A program made the position numbers and the translations under genes. The notes beneath the pieces are model-generated. The model was given only the letters and a program-made list of their open reading frames with translations, searched no databases and was not told where the DNA came from. Shown here piece after piece: positions 9,441 to 19,450 of a DNA stretch of 21,912 nucleotides. Each line of letters starts with the position of its first letter. Positions within the stretch are counted from its first letter, which is position 1. Origin of the DNA: Botryllus schlosseri (Eukaryota; Chordata; Ascidiacea; Stolidobranchia; Styelidae); NCBI GenBank assembly GCA_000444245.1, contig ATSW01002636.1, positions 1-21,912 on the forward strand, written 5' to 3'.

Positions 9441-10407
9441 GTCGCCTCGTCGGAGTACAGAGAAAATTATCTATAGGCGATTTTCAACTCCCAGTTTAAT
9501 CTGACGTGATAATGGAAATGCCGTATCGCCGTTATCGTTGTATTTACGTTTCGCGAGTTGCTCAATTCAAGTTGTAGGCTACCTTTCTATTCTGGGGCTA
9601 ATGTTTCCTCGTGTTGCTTCGTCTATTCATGAAATTGTCATTGCATGACGGGGCCCCGATACGAACGTAACCCAACACTAAAAATGTTGCTAAAAACTAT
9701 CATTATGTCGTAAATTACATAAAGATTGTTTATGAATTGTGGAAAGTAGAACAGTTCGAACAAGGATTTCACGGTGATAAACTCTTTCCGTAGGGAATGA
9801 ATGTTCAGTGTAATATAAGCAGCATAGTTTATTTGTTACATAATGGAATGGTATAATTTGTTAAAAGCTGGACGCTCTCGCAAACACAAGAATGCATCCA
9901 CAGTGGAAACTTTCAAACATTATATTGCCAATTCCCCAGTATTACAATGCATAATGTGTTTACCATCGCGTATTCTTATGGTTACCAATCATGCAAAATG
10001 CGAAAATACGTGATCATGAGTTTAGTCGAATATTAGGTTGTAATCGGTTCAGACTATTTTCAGTTTTCGGTTTTATTACACTCCAAAAATATTATTGTAT
10101 TAATTATTTAAAAGTGTGTTGCATAGAATATGTAGCCAGCGCAGAGATTACGGCAAGATATGATATGATTGCTGTTATAAAATTTATTGTGAAAACCAGT
10201 TGTCTTCCATCAACTATCTGACCAGTTATCATCCAATATAGTTAAGTAAATAAGAGTTAGGAAGTCTCCACTATACATGGGCGGATGATTGGTCCGCCTC
10301 CAGTCTCTAATTCTTTGCTGAGGATATCATAATGTCCACCTGTTCCAGTCAACTACTAACACAAATAAGCTACATTCTTAACCATACAGGTATACAGGTG
10401 TACTTAC

Positions 10408-10655
10408 GTGTATACCTCTGGACACGTCACAATTGTCCTTGTATGAAAAAAGACGAATGTAAATGCAATGAATACGTCAGCGAGCGAGAAGTTCCACAGG
10501 AATGTTAGAAGTTTGCTTTTCGTTGTAAGTTTCACAGAGGTGACTACAAAGATCAGTAAGACGTTCTCTATCATTGCCACGACCCCAAATGCTATCAGCA
10601 CGCTGGAGATTCTTATATGTTCCGGGTTACATTCACTGACGCACGAGTTGTTCAT
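10408..10655 (-). CDS. Rhodopsin-class GPCR, first detected coding exon (N-terminus to TM2)
   Basis: The exon encodes residues 1-83 of a class A receptor at the cell membrane. I chose the ATG at 10653-10655 because an A lies at -3 and it gives a short N-terminus with an Asn-Asn-Ser glycosylation site, usual for the class. TM1 spans about residues 17-40 with Asn31 in the conserved 1.50 position. TM2 spans about 49-70 and carries Asn-Phe-Ser-Leu-Ala-Asp, with Asp60 as the conserved 2.50 residue. The reading frame stays open upstream to a strong acceptor (TTCTGGTTTTTCAG, AG at 10692-10693), so the exon probably begins at 10691 with untranslated or further coding sequence. It ends at AC|GTAAGTA in phase 2, matching the acceptor at 7875. 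GAG|GTATAC nearby is a weaker alternative donor. The ligand class is unknown. Confidence 0.85.
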
Positions 10656-10691
10656 GTTTGATATTGACGGAGACCGGATGTCCACAGATGT
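10656..10691 (-). other. Probable 5' untranslated part of the GPCR exon
   Basis: The polypyrimidine-rich acceptor TTCTGGTTTTTCAG ends at 10692. The 36 bases to the chosen ATG are in frame and stop-free, so they could be untranslated leader or the end of longer coding sequence from an upstream exon. No upstream exon or promoter was recognised. Confidence 0.5.
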
Positions 10692-11671
10692 CTGAAAAAC
10701 CAGAATTTGACCGGTTTAATATTTCCTGCTCAAAACCAGAACTAAATCTTTCAACACCAACTATGATGATGCTGAATGAAATTCTATGTGGAACTACTGT
10801 AGTTGTGATCGAGCTGTAGCCTATTCTCAGGAGTTGGTGTACCATATTGCTGGAAAGGGGGCATATCTCAACTCAAAAGTATAACAGTCTCTTCAAGAAT
10901 GAGTTCATGAACCAACTTGATACCAATTTCTCACTTTTCGGAGGGGGGTCGTTGCATCAGCCAATTATGACTCTGTCAAAACACCTGGGAAATTACTGCG
11001 CGCCATTATACATGAACAATCGAACGTAAATATCGCTGAATTATGTCTAGACATTATATGCAATCTGCATATATATTTAGTATGTAATTTCAATAGCAAA
11101 TTGTTATATCAGCGCTACAATATAGCACAAGATGTGCCACTCTGTAAATCTGGAGATGTATACGGCGCGACCGATTATTCTAACTTGGACCCAAAATCAT
11201 ATGTTTCTGATTAAATTCAACTTATGAGTGATAAACAACGCGTCGGTAGATCTCGTCCTAGCATTGTCCAAATTCTAACGACGCTGTAGGATCAGATTGA
11301 CCACAAGTTCACTGCGGTATACAATACATGAGTATAATTGAAATATCAAAACATCCAGCAATTCTATGGCGAACACATTCGGGAGCAAGATTCCTGTCTG
11401 TTAAGTTATTCACGAGTCGTACTTAACCAAAAAAAGTGATTGTATGACTTTTTGGAGCTCTGTCTGAACCACTAAGCTCGAAGTCATTTACGAATCGCTC
11501 ACATTAGACTATTTACATCGTTACCTTTGTTGCCGTAAGCGCCATCGGTTCTTCGATGTCTTGTATCCGATGTCTAACTGCCAGCCCGGCACAACGCAAT
11601 CAGTCCTATATCAAGAGACCTTTGCTATGTACTATGGATATGCATATGCACCAGCAGTCAGCATCCTAACC
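10692..11671. other. Unassigned spacer upstream of the GPCR exon
   Basis: No gene or repeat can be supported. The receptor promoter and any leader exon could lie here, but no TATA box or initiator stands out. Confidence 0.5.
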
Positions 11672-11854
11672 CTAGTATAGAGGTACCAGAATAAATAAAT
11701 TCGACAAAATGGAAAGCCGCAATACTTGATACGCAAAGAACGGTTTGAGCAACGCCAATTTCAAGAACACGTCGCTCACATCAAGCGAGATAGTAAACAG
11801 ATACTCTGTCTGTGCCTCAAGTGGCAGCTTGACTAGTTTGCTCGCTCGACGCAT
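11672..11854 (-). pseudogene. Possible second class A GPCR fragment (TM2 region)
   Basis: The 60-codon frame contains TEYLF-TISLDVSDVFLKLALLKPFF, shown here broken at one point. It resembles the class A pattern NYxLxSLAVSDLLLxLLxxPF around Asp2.50. Upstream, VKL lies 18 residues before that Asp, compared with 17 in the nearby receptor. No TM1 is in frame: a TAA directly precedes the ATG. A hydrophobic stretch (VGLVAILCV) behind a possible TTTCAG acceptor sits in another frame about 100 bp upstream. No good donor follows TM2. It could be a decayed tandem paralogue, an exon with unseen splicing, or chance. Confidence 0.35.
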
Positions 11855-12794
11855 TTATATACTTGGAAGCCGGCATCTGGCCAACCTATCAATCAAAATC
11901 GTGGCTCTGTACACATAGGATAGCCACCAGTCCCACACGCCAAGCTTCAAAATTTATAGCATCCTGAAATTATGTGAAGCTGTACCAAGGCAATACACGT
12001 TAATCAGAAACACACCAGTTTCACTACACCCGCTTTAAAAATGACGTATGGGAAAAGAAAGTAAGGGCCAAACAGCATGCGAATTAACGACCTTATAATT
12101 GGACCCTTACCGGTAAAAGCATGTCTGGTGACATTGCCATCCTGTTATAAATTAAGTAGCTAAATATATTCGTATCCCGACATCGGATGCCAAGTGCACT
12201 CGAACTAACTCGTTCAGCTATCGACCACTTTATCACGGTCAACATTTGACCAACTAATCTCCATTTCGCAAACCCACATCTCGTAATAACTTACTCATAC
12301 GTGCATGACTTATTGCGATAACAAATTGAACGTACCGTGTCTTAATAACTGAGGTGGGGAAATTGTGTTTCGCGTGAGCAATATGACGACAGCAAGAAGA
12401 TTCAATAAAAGATGATCAACGCGCAAAATTATATGATGGATATAGGCCTATACGTATGTGTTAGGTCACATATCTATATACTATTATATATGCAAAATTT
12501 ATGTTCAGAATATACTTGATTTTTTTGGTTATTCAACATTTTCATTAGCGATCATTGATATTTTCGATTGCATGCATTGCGCGATAAAATTAAATGGAAC
12601 TGATGGTGGGTACGTCGTCCATTGATATAATGGTAAATACATTATGGATTGAGTCCCTTGTTGCATGACTGCTATCTACAGAAGCCCTAACAAGGTATTC
12701 ACCGAGTCGGAACAGCAAAAACATAATGAACAATTGAAACACAATACTCCGATATCGGTACAGCTATACTGTGATACGACATTGTAGGGTCCAC
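11855..12794. other. Unassigned spacer before the plus-strand gene
   Basis: I see no gene and no repeat with recognisable ends here. The stretch is AT-rich. Any upstream control sequence of the plus-strand gene would be expected here. Confidence 0.5.
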
Positions 12795-12802
12795 TATATA
12801 TA
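12795..12802 (+). promoter_or_regulatory. TATA box of the plus-strand gene
   Basis: TATATATA lies 62-69 bp upstream of the ATG at 12864. That spacing would place a start site about 30 bp downstream, near 12825-12835, and leave a leader of about 35 bases. In AT-rich DNA such a word can occur by chance; the support is its position before an ATG-plus-donor exon. Confidence 0.4.
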
Positions 12803-12863
12803 CTCGACGCCCACAAAGAAGTTGCCGCTTAGATATAGTATAGAAACAAATTACGGACCTACG

Positions 12864-12896
12864 ATGCCTGGCGGAGGATTCGAGTCATTTTTGCAG
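12864..12896 (+). CDS. Unknown small protein, putative first coding exon
   Basis: An ATG opens eleven codons, MPGGGFESFLQ, that end at a strong donor, TTGCAG|GTAATG, in phase 0. The local CpG and GGCGGAGG content stands out from the AT-rich surroundings, and a TATA box sits about 65 bp upstream. The next convincing plus-strand acceptor with an open frame in matching phase is at 15961, so the two are joined here. Additional exons in the 3-kb interval cannot be excluded. A short first exon is a weak unit by itself; start, donor, TATA box and phase agreement together make it plausible. Confidence 0.45.
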
Positions 12897-14701
12897 GTAA
12901 TGCGTGGTCCGAATTATTGAAATCATTTCAATTGTTCATACGGAGTTTGTGAGGTGAGGACATGGTAATTGCCTGGATTAGAACGAAAGTGAAAGACATA
13001 AGTAAGTGTAAGTGAGACATAAGTAGTGAGTACGTTTGACTCCGTGAGTAGGATAGAGAACTACATTCGACAAGAGCGTAAAAACAATAATGCTAGAGTG
13101 ACAGAATATCAGTTGCCGTACTTTGGTTACCACAAAATGGCATGATTTGACACCGTGCCAAGCGGGTTCACATCGGCAATGGCAATAAATATCGTAATAT
13201 CGTACTGAAGCATGAATATAAAACTATTCGCAACTAAAATATTTACGATTGAAAATGATGGTTACCGTCACGCCAATGCGGAGTCAAAACGCGCGGCAGA
13301 TGAAGGCCTACTTTCCTCACGCATATCAATCTATAATTGTCGCCCACTAAGATACGCGACTTTTCAATTGTACGCTTTAGGACAATATATTTTAATGTAG
13401 TACTAGTACATATGAGAGCTCGATTCCGGTTCTTTTGAGTTGTAAAACTATGTCATGCCACTCGATTCACTCGCCCATGTCTATATCGTCAAAATACAGT
13501 GGTCATCGACCATAGGGGTCTGCAGAAACCAGCAAAGTCAGTCTTGATTGTCCTATAGGGAAATATAGCACTGGATATAGTCGTTTTACACTTGACCTAC
13601 TGCTAGTGCATTTTTTTTAAAACTAGCGCTTTTTCTGGAAACAAAACAACAATATTTATCTTATTTGCTAGAGGAAAAACTTGGATGTTTACTGCACGGT
13701 ACGATAAAAGATGGTATAGCTGTAGCTACCCACCCCAGCTACCCACCCTACGGCCCACATCACACACTTGAATAAAATAGAACTTAGTTCCTCATCACAT
13801 ACGTTCAATTAAAAACATGTATCTGTATCCGAACTAATAGTCGCCTATATTTTATTTCGAGAAACGTTCAAATTTGTTGATGCGTAATAGGCTACCTGTA
13901 TGCAAATGGCGGGTTCATCATGCCTATTTTTCAACCTCAGTGCTCCATCAACCCTTATTTTTGTCGTGAACGGTGATGTATAACAGTTTTTTCCTGGGCC
14001 CAAGGCACAGTTTTGCAACGATAAAATATTCACGGTGATAGCCCTGGCTACATCATTAAATATAGGCTAACTGGTGCAACTTATAACCTATATCAACTGT
14101 TCTCATCCCCGCCTCATGCCACGAGACTAAACTCAAATTAGAATTCTGAAACCTTGTCGAATCCAGTGGTGACTTCTGGCCTATACGAGAACTGTAGCGA
14201 ACAAATATTTTTAATGCTGATATGGGGGTAATTTACAAAACGTGCTTTTATGCCGTTATAGCGGTAAACAGTTTCGCGCAGTCTGCTCTTTTAAATTATA
14301 CCCTTACTCAGCATATCTATATCCCCAATATATGTAGGTGGAATGTGTATGTGTACGTGTACTGTATATACATGGGATTTCGTGTCCATTAGTCAGCAAA
14401 CGTTTTGTCTTTTTCAATAACTATGAGCATAATTGAACACAAATAAATGCCGTCTTATGTAACCGCAGAAATCTGCTGAATCTGTTATGGTGTGAGTCGT
14501 ACCGAAACATAAAGTAAATTCAGCACCTTCGAATATATATTGACAAGATTGTTGTAAAAATCATGACTCAACGCACGATCGTAAAATTTGGTATTGCAGA
14601 CAGGCAGCAAAAGTGATGATTTCGCGTCACTCATTTGTGCCTGACAACATTTTATGCGCCACGAGAAAATGCAGCGAGCGACGGATTGATAGCCTAACGC
14701 G

Positions 14702-14745
14702 AGGGTTCTCAAATAGCTGGTCGCGACCCAAACTAGGTGCATACC
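14702..14745 (+). mobile_element. hAT-like terminal fragment (AGGGTTCTCAAATAGC)
   Basis: The stretch AGGGTTCTCAAATAGCTGGT followed by CGCGACCC matches the CAGGGGTTCTCAAACTGGGGGTCGCGACC-type hAT end in pattern. No second end was found. Confidence 0.45.
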
Positions 14746-14820
14746 TGTGGAGTGTGGATATATAATTCAGGATTGGAGTGATCACGTCACAAAACAATTC
14801 ATTTAGTCATATGAATAAGC

Positions 14821-15000
14821 CAGGGGTGTCAAACTCAATTTGGTTCGCAGGCCGGATTGAAACATTTTTATCGTTGGCTGGGCGGACCAGTCGTACATAA
14901 TGACGCCAAAATCCATACCTTTGATTTTCACTGGAATCCTTTATCATAACGCTTATACATAAAGTATACATTATGTTACTGATCATAGGGCAAGGCATTT
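14821..15000 (+). mobile_element. hAT-like terminal fragment (CAGGGGTGTCAAACTC)
   Basis: CAGGGGTGTCAAACTCAATT followed by GCAGGCCGGATTGAAAC is a widespread hAT terminus in animal genomes. GCTGGGCGGACCAG at 14878 continues the expected GGGCCGGA-rich subterminal region. The right end (inverse CAGGGGTGTC) is not seen, so the downstream limit is a guess. Confidence 0.5.
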
Positions 15001-15274
15001 ATTTGCAAATAACGGAATTGTCCAATTCGATGATCCAGCCCCTAGCTGACTGAATACCTATAACAACGACATAAGTTGGCATATTTTTATGCTGTCTTTG
15101 TTTTAATCGTGATGCGACGTTGACCCTGTGCTGCATACGTTGTAAGGAAGGCAAGATATTTTACTTCAGACACGGACACCGTAATTTGGTTCATTACTAT
15201 GAAATCACCATTCGGCTTTCTCCAGAGGCCGGGGACAATTTGAGCGAGCAGTTATAGGCTATAAATCAGTGCAA

Positions 15275-15480
15275 TCAGTCCAGAATTGCTACCAAAGTGT
15301 TGGAGTTTATCTAGGCTCCTCCTCGCCATCTCATCCGTGTAAGAGATGTCTTATAAAAGCCTAGAAGTGGCCGTGCTACAAGCCTGCAGTTACGGAATAA
15401 AAATTTGTAAAAAAAATTGGTATAAATGACCATAGTAGTCCACAAACACCATATGAATATAACAAACAAAGAACAAAGTG
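15275..15480 (+). mobile_element. SINE copy B (body and 3' part)
   Basis: Aligned to copy A, it carries TGTTGGAGTTTATCTAGGC, the CTCCTCCTCGCCATCTCATC block, ATGTCTTATAAAAGCC, the CCGTGCTACAAG block, GTTACGGAATAAAAA and CCACAAACACCAT in the same order. About 25 bp before TGTTGG also match. The tRNA-like B box is not recognisable, so the head is lost or worn. Confidence 0.75.
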
Positions 15481-15961
15481 CAATCACAGATGTTGGCATT
15501 ATGTTCTTTGCGTAACGACAATTTAATTTACCCCATGCATACAACGGCTGCGCACGGCTTTTTCGATTTTTTTTGAGTAGGCCTAAGTATATTGTGGACC
15601 ATTTTTCCAGAAAACTCTGAATTTAGTGCGCACTTTCTTGCCTTCTCGTAATTTTGGTGACTTGTTCCTGGTGGTGACTAGAGTGAAAACGCAGGACTGC
15701 CGTCGGGTTGTTATATTGTGACATTGCTGTCTTGCTGGGTTATTTATGTGAATAAAGTATTTCTTATTAAAAATCATAGCTATTGATATAAATGTGCTGG
15801 ATAATACAACTGTATAATTTCATTTCCTCAGAATTGTTACGCAGGCCGAGAGTGTCTTTGGTGATCATTTTATGTTATGGTCCCACATAAGTTTAGCAAG
15901 TGTTTGAATTTTTATCAATAGTAGGCCTATTCCTTATATTATATGCTACCCGCTGTTTTTC

Positions 15962-16236
15962 AGACAAAAATACATCCAGCAGCCAACACAAATGAAGCTG
16001 ATCACGTAATCAGGAGGGCACTTGCCATGTGTCGCCTTTGCTACGAGGAAACATCGGATAACGTGGAACAAGTACGAAACATCTACTTTATGCATGAGTA
16101 TGAAATAATATGTACACTTGTGCAGGTAGTTGAGAAACTGAAGTTGGATATTAATGCCAATTGGAAGGAAGAGTACACGGAGAGAAACGCAGAAGAACCA
16201 CGATTAGATAAAACCAATACTCGTGTCAAGAAGTAG
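15962..16236 (+). CDS. Unknown small protein, putative terminal exon (91 codons)
   Basis: The exon follows CTGTTTTTCAG, a good acceptor, and stays open in phase 0 to a TAG at 16234-16236. With the first exon at 12864 it gives a protein of 102 residues. Residues 12-26 include Thr-Lys-Ile-His-Pro. A probably helical core follows, with Cys-Arg-Leu-Cys-Tyr-Glu-Glu and later a leucine/valine-rich stretch before Asn-Trp-Lys-Glu-Glu-Tyr. The tail is charged (Glu, Arg, Lys) and ends Val-Lys-Lys. No signal peptide or membrane segment is seen. I do not recognise the family. Composition and codon flow look more protein-like than other ORFs of this length in the window, but other upstream exons are possible. 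Confidence 0.55.
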
Positions 16237-16537
16237 TCGGTTAATTATTCTATATAATTCGATTTTAAACTTTTCGTAAATATACGCAATTTATATATGA
16301 GGAAGGGACATGAAATTTTAGATATCAGTAGATTGCATTAGTTTTATTCTCAGTTCCGACTGAATCGAAATATAATTCTGTATATTAGTACTTTGTGAGT
16401 GTGTCCAATGATACAGATATCTTGAATTAGTATAAATGACTGCTTGAAACGAATATGCAATATGCATATGAAACCAATAAGAAAGAGAGAGAGAGAGATT
16501 TATTTTTTATTGCTTCAGCCGATGACGCCACAATAAA
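16237..16537 (+). terminator. Probable 3' untranslated region and AATAAA signal
   Basis: The only canonical AATAAA seen soon after the stop is at 16532-16537, about 296 bases downstream of the TAG. The interval is AT-rich and non-coding and includes a short (GA)n run. Use of this site is inferred, not shown. Confidence 0.35.
16481..16498 (+). repeat. (GA)n microsatellite
   Basis: A short GAAAGAGAGAGAGAGAGA run lies within the putative 3' untranslated region. Confidence 0.85.
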
Positions 16538-17420
16538 TAGAACACATGGAGTATTTAACAAAACAAATGACAGTGGTTTACCGGTGGTGCCGGCGATATG
16601 ATCATGACGATCTTCGAGTCAACCAGAACCAGGGTAAATATGGTTATTCAACTAAAACAGTGCTCTTCAACCTTTTCCGTCGTGGTACACCCTTGTCCCA
16701 TTTTCTCAAAACTCGTACACCCCTGACCGTATAATATACCGATAACGCCGAAAGCCGCATTTTGATTACATATACAATACGTCCGGATTCCAGGGAGTCG
16801 ACATGGATCCTGGACGACAAATGCTTATATCAAATTTGATACTGAGAACTTAACACCGCGGAGAGCCCTTGTGGTGTTCTGTGCCTTCACTTATTTCTTG
16901 AGATATGCAATGCGCAAATGTTCTTACTGTAGAAGCAAAACATCCCAGCAGGCTTACAATATATAATTTATGTACCAAAATCGCGAGTATAAATGTCAAG
17001 AAAAGACACTATGATTATGTGTGTAGTCGCGCAGAGCGCGAAAATTTTGCCCCTTGAATGGATTTCATCGAAAATGTTGGTAGTTTCCCATATTATTGTC
17101 AAAAATTTATTAATTCTCAGCTCACGTGATCAGATTAACCCGTAGAGCTGATGGAGGGTGTTTTCGAAAATATTGGGTACAATATTAATGATGAGGCATC
17201 TTGCGGTTCCTATTAATCACTTAGTTGCATGTTGTTATTTCTTGGCCTCCCACCAGGATTGTTTGTATTGTTATTAATACTATTTTATTACACATCAATG
17301 ACAGTGGTGATAATCGCCTGTTTAGAATTTGTGCGCTACGACAGTGCGCGTCCACTTTCAGGACTTTGCTGCTGACTTTGAAGCTCGGTTAACTCTTCTT
17401 CTGGGCTTTTCAAGACGCTA
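16538..17420. other. Unassigned stretch with one hAT-like end
   Basis: Apart from the fragment at 16658 I see no gene or repeat that I can support here. Confidence 0.5.
16658..16740 (+). mobile_element. hAT-like terminal fragment (CAGTGCTCTTCAACC)
   Basis: CAGTGCTCTTCAACCTTTTC is followed by CGTGGTACACCCTTGTCCC and CGTACACCCCTGACC. This is a hAT end class in which CAACCTTTTC precedes GGTACACCC. A second block of GGTACACCC words lies at 20091-20150 and may come from the same family. Confidence 0.45.
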
Positions 17421-17422
17421 CG

Positions 17423-17535
17423 TTAACAGGGGGTCGGCGACGAGGAGCCTAGATAAACCTCCGACACATAGAAACATGGCAGAGCCGAGACTAGAACCAG
17501 CAACAATTGGTTACATAATGACGGCCGCCAACACA
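17423..17535 (-). mobile_element. SINE copy C (5' part)
   Basis: On the minus strand it begins with a tRNA-like head. GGTTCTAGTCTCGG at about 17480-17495 is a worn B box. It continues through TGTCGGAGGTTTATCTAGGC and CTCCTCGTCGCCGACC. It stops before the 3' body, so it is a broken copy that keeps the promoter end. Confidence 0.65.
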
Positions 17536-17910
17536 CGATAATTTAAATATGTGTAGAAGATCGCAAAATTATGGTTATGCGGCTGAATGAGGCCGTACGT
17601 CCGCAGGTTGAGCAGTTGAGCACCCCTGACGTAGCCGAAATAAGGATGGACATTTGAGCAAGGCTGCAACGTATAGTAAATGATAATACGAATAAGGGCT
17701 CGAGGTTACTGGACCACCATCCAACGCAGTGGTTCGCAAACTCGATCCCGTGGCTGCGTAAGTAGGCTATGTATTCTGCACTATTCATAAGCTGGCCGCA
17801 GGAAGCACAAATTCAAAATGTTCGAGATTTAGCGGTGGTTTCCTAGAGAATCATCAGATAGATATCGCAAGCTGAACACATGCTAACTCCACCCTGCTCT
17901 ACTCGAAAAG
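17536..17910. other. Unassigned stretch with a hAT-like end
   Basis: No gene is supported. A CAGTGGTTCGCAAACTCGAT stretch at 17727 resembles a hAT terminus. Confidence 0.5.
17727..17790 (+). mobile_element. hAT-like terminal fragment (CAGTGGTTCGCAAACTC)
   Basis: CAGTGGTTCGCAAACTCGAT followed by CCCGTGGCTGCG resembles CAGTGGTTCNCAAACT hAT ends. No partner end was found. Confidence 0.35.
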
Positions 17911-18365
17911 GAAGTAATTAGGGATGGTGTGAACCTCTGAAAGGTTCGGGTTCGTGTGAACGCGAACCTTTTTGAAAGGTTCTGTGTGAACGCGAACGTG
18001 AACCTCGTGACGTCATAATGCTAATTCCAACCCTACATTTCAGTGAAGTGATAGCCTTGCAATACCTAGCGACGATTCAGGTCACATAATGCCACAATGC
18101 TGAAATACCTATTGATGTTTTAAACGTCTACAGATGTATCAACTGGGGCAATCAATTGATATAATCATCCCAGAAAATCAATATCTTGCGTCGCTTTGCC
18201 CCAATTCCGACGAGAGCTTGCAAGGGAATATAAGCTTACGCCTTAACGGTCAAGGTCAGGCCTGACAATGTATTCGGCGTTCCTAGTATTGCTACGTTGA
18301 TATTGAGCAGAGTGTAAAACGGGTTTCCCTACTTGCTACCGATGTTACCCCTTTAACTAGTTATT

Positions 18366-18435
18366 TAGTGGTTCCCAACCTTTTTGACCTCGCGGCACAC
18401 TTCGAAAATTAAAAATAGTTCGCGGCACACTAGCA
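18366..18435 (+). mobile_element. Nested hAT-like end (TAGTGGTTCCCAACC)
   Basis: TAGTGGTTCCCAACCTTTTT is followed by two CGCGGCACACT words, a very common hAT end pattern. It lies inside the 2-kb element and abuts another hAT-like end at 18436. Confidence 0.5.
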
Positions 18436-18500
18436 CAGTGGTTTCGAACTCTTTTGGCTTATACGGCACATGCAACTACCAGAATGCGTATAGCAGCAAC
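18436..18500 (+). mobile_element. Nested hAT-like end (CAGTGGTTTCGAACTC)
   Basis: CAGTGGTTTCGAACTCTTTT followed by ATACGGCACATGC resembles the preceding fragment in layout. Two such ends side by side may reflect one insertion into, or next to, another. Confidence 0.4.
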
Positions 18501-18510
18501 CATAGTTTTA

Positions 18511-18600
18511 CAGAGGTGGTCACTGACGAAGTACTGCTACCTTTTCGGAGCACTCAAGTTGGCGTTTCTCTGCTTGAGTTTTCTTTTATCTCTGCGGACA
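18511..18600 (+). mobile_element. Nested hAT-like end (CAGAGGTGGTCA)
   Basis: CAGAGGTGGTCACTGACGAA, with GTACTGCTACCTTTTCGGAG downstream, matches the left end of the composite element at 6372 (CAGAGGTGGTCAATATCGC, then CTACTTTTCGAAG). It is therefore probably a second copy of that family. The right end was not identified. Confidence 0.5.
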
Positions 18601-19280
18601 TGTCACAAATACGTCTACGAATGGTATCATTTGACATGGGACTCGTTTTCAATTCTCCCCAAACATTTTTTACAATTTTATTGCAGGCCGGAAGAAGAGC
18701 TTTCTCTGTTTCCATGTGAGGTTTTGAATTATCAGCTATTAGGCCTACCTCTGTTTCCACATAACTGGCCTGCTGAGATATCGTTCAAACTTCAGGTTCA
18801 GCTTAATTTCATAAGATTGACTTGACAATGGAGTCTGCCCACTACCGCATTGTTGGTGTGATTAACCGTCGCATCGAAGAGTCCATCACGATCGCCACTA
18901 ACAAATACTGAGCTGTATTGTATTATACAATATACAATATACATGGATGCCAAACGCATTTCTACGCATACAGTGTAATAGCACCTGTGAGGATAGTATA
19001 CCTCAATAGTCTTACTGGCAGCCACCCGCAGTTCAATTGTAGTTCCAAAAAAAACGGGATAATAAACCTCAGCGGAGGGGAAATTTGTAACTGATATAAT
19101 TTGATCAACTTTACTTCTCAATTCTCGAATTTGTCGCCTGCAACATAACGTTGCGCACTGAGCCTTCATTTTAACTGCAGTGCTGGCACGCTATACCTAA
19201 CAATCGAGATGTGAATGGCTATGTTGGCAATTCTAATTTTTAAAGGTGAACATCACTTTCAAATGAGTTCATTTCTCGAT

Positions 19281-19450
19281 GGTGAGAATGCCTTCCTAGG
19301 TGTTGGAGGTTTATGTAGGCTCCTACTCGTCCTACGATCTGCAAAAGCAGTGTCTTACAAAAAGTGGGCCGTGCTATAAGTTGGCCTCTCGGGAATCAAA
19401 ATATGTAATATCGGCATGGTGTAAAATGATCATCGATGACGAAGACATGG
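19281..19450 (+). mobile_element. SINE copy D, inserted in the 2-kb hAT-like element
   Basis: The landmarks run in family order: TGTTGGAGGTTTATGTAGGC, CTCCTACTCGTCC, GTGTCTTACAAAAAG, GGGCCGTGCTATAAG, then a TGGTGTAAAATGATCATC tail. The tRNA-like head is not recognisable. Its position inside the hAT-like element shows the SINE was still moving after, or at about the time, that element arrived, unless the two were amplified together. Confidence 0.7.

Larger units (their letters stand above)
7875..10407 (-). other. Intron of the GPCR gene (2,533 bp)
   Basis: The intron runs from GTAAGTA at 10407 to TTACAG at 7875, and its phase-2 junction joins AC to A as a Thr codon. It contains a worn hAT-like end at 8614 and a SINE at about 9160-9440 in the same orientation as the gene. 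A 139-codon plus-strand ORF at 8800-9219 begins with TTG, overlaps the SINE tail and looks fortuitous. Confidence 0.75.
12897..15961 (+). other. Putative intron of the small plus-strand gene (3,065 bp)
   Basis: It would run from GTAATGCG to CTGTTTTTCAG. It contains hAT-like end fragments at 14702 and 14821 and a SINE copy at about 15275-15480. ORFs such as 13212-13400 and 13845-14033 show no recognisable protein. The part from 12897 to about 14700 holds no repeat I can name. Confidence 0.4.

Noticed and set aside
15311-15544. 77-codon minus-strand ORF with a hydrophobic stretch
   Set aside because: It lies on SINE copy B and is an antisense reading of the repeat.
18384-18825. Two overlapping plus-strand ORFs of 111 and 123 codons
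   Set aside because: They read through three nested hAT-like ends inside a larger element and resemble no transposase.
18798-19169. 123-codon minus-strand ORF inside the 2-kb element
   Set aside because: No hAT dimerisation or RNase-H-like motif is visible; it is likely a chance frame.
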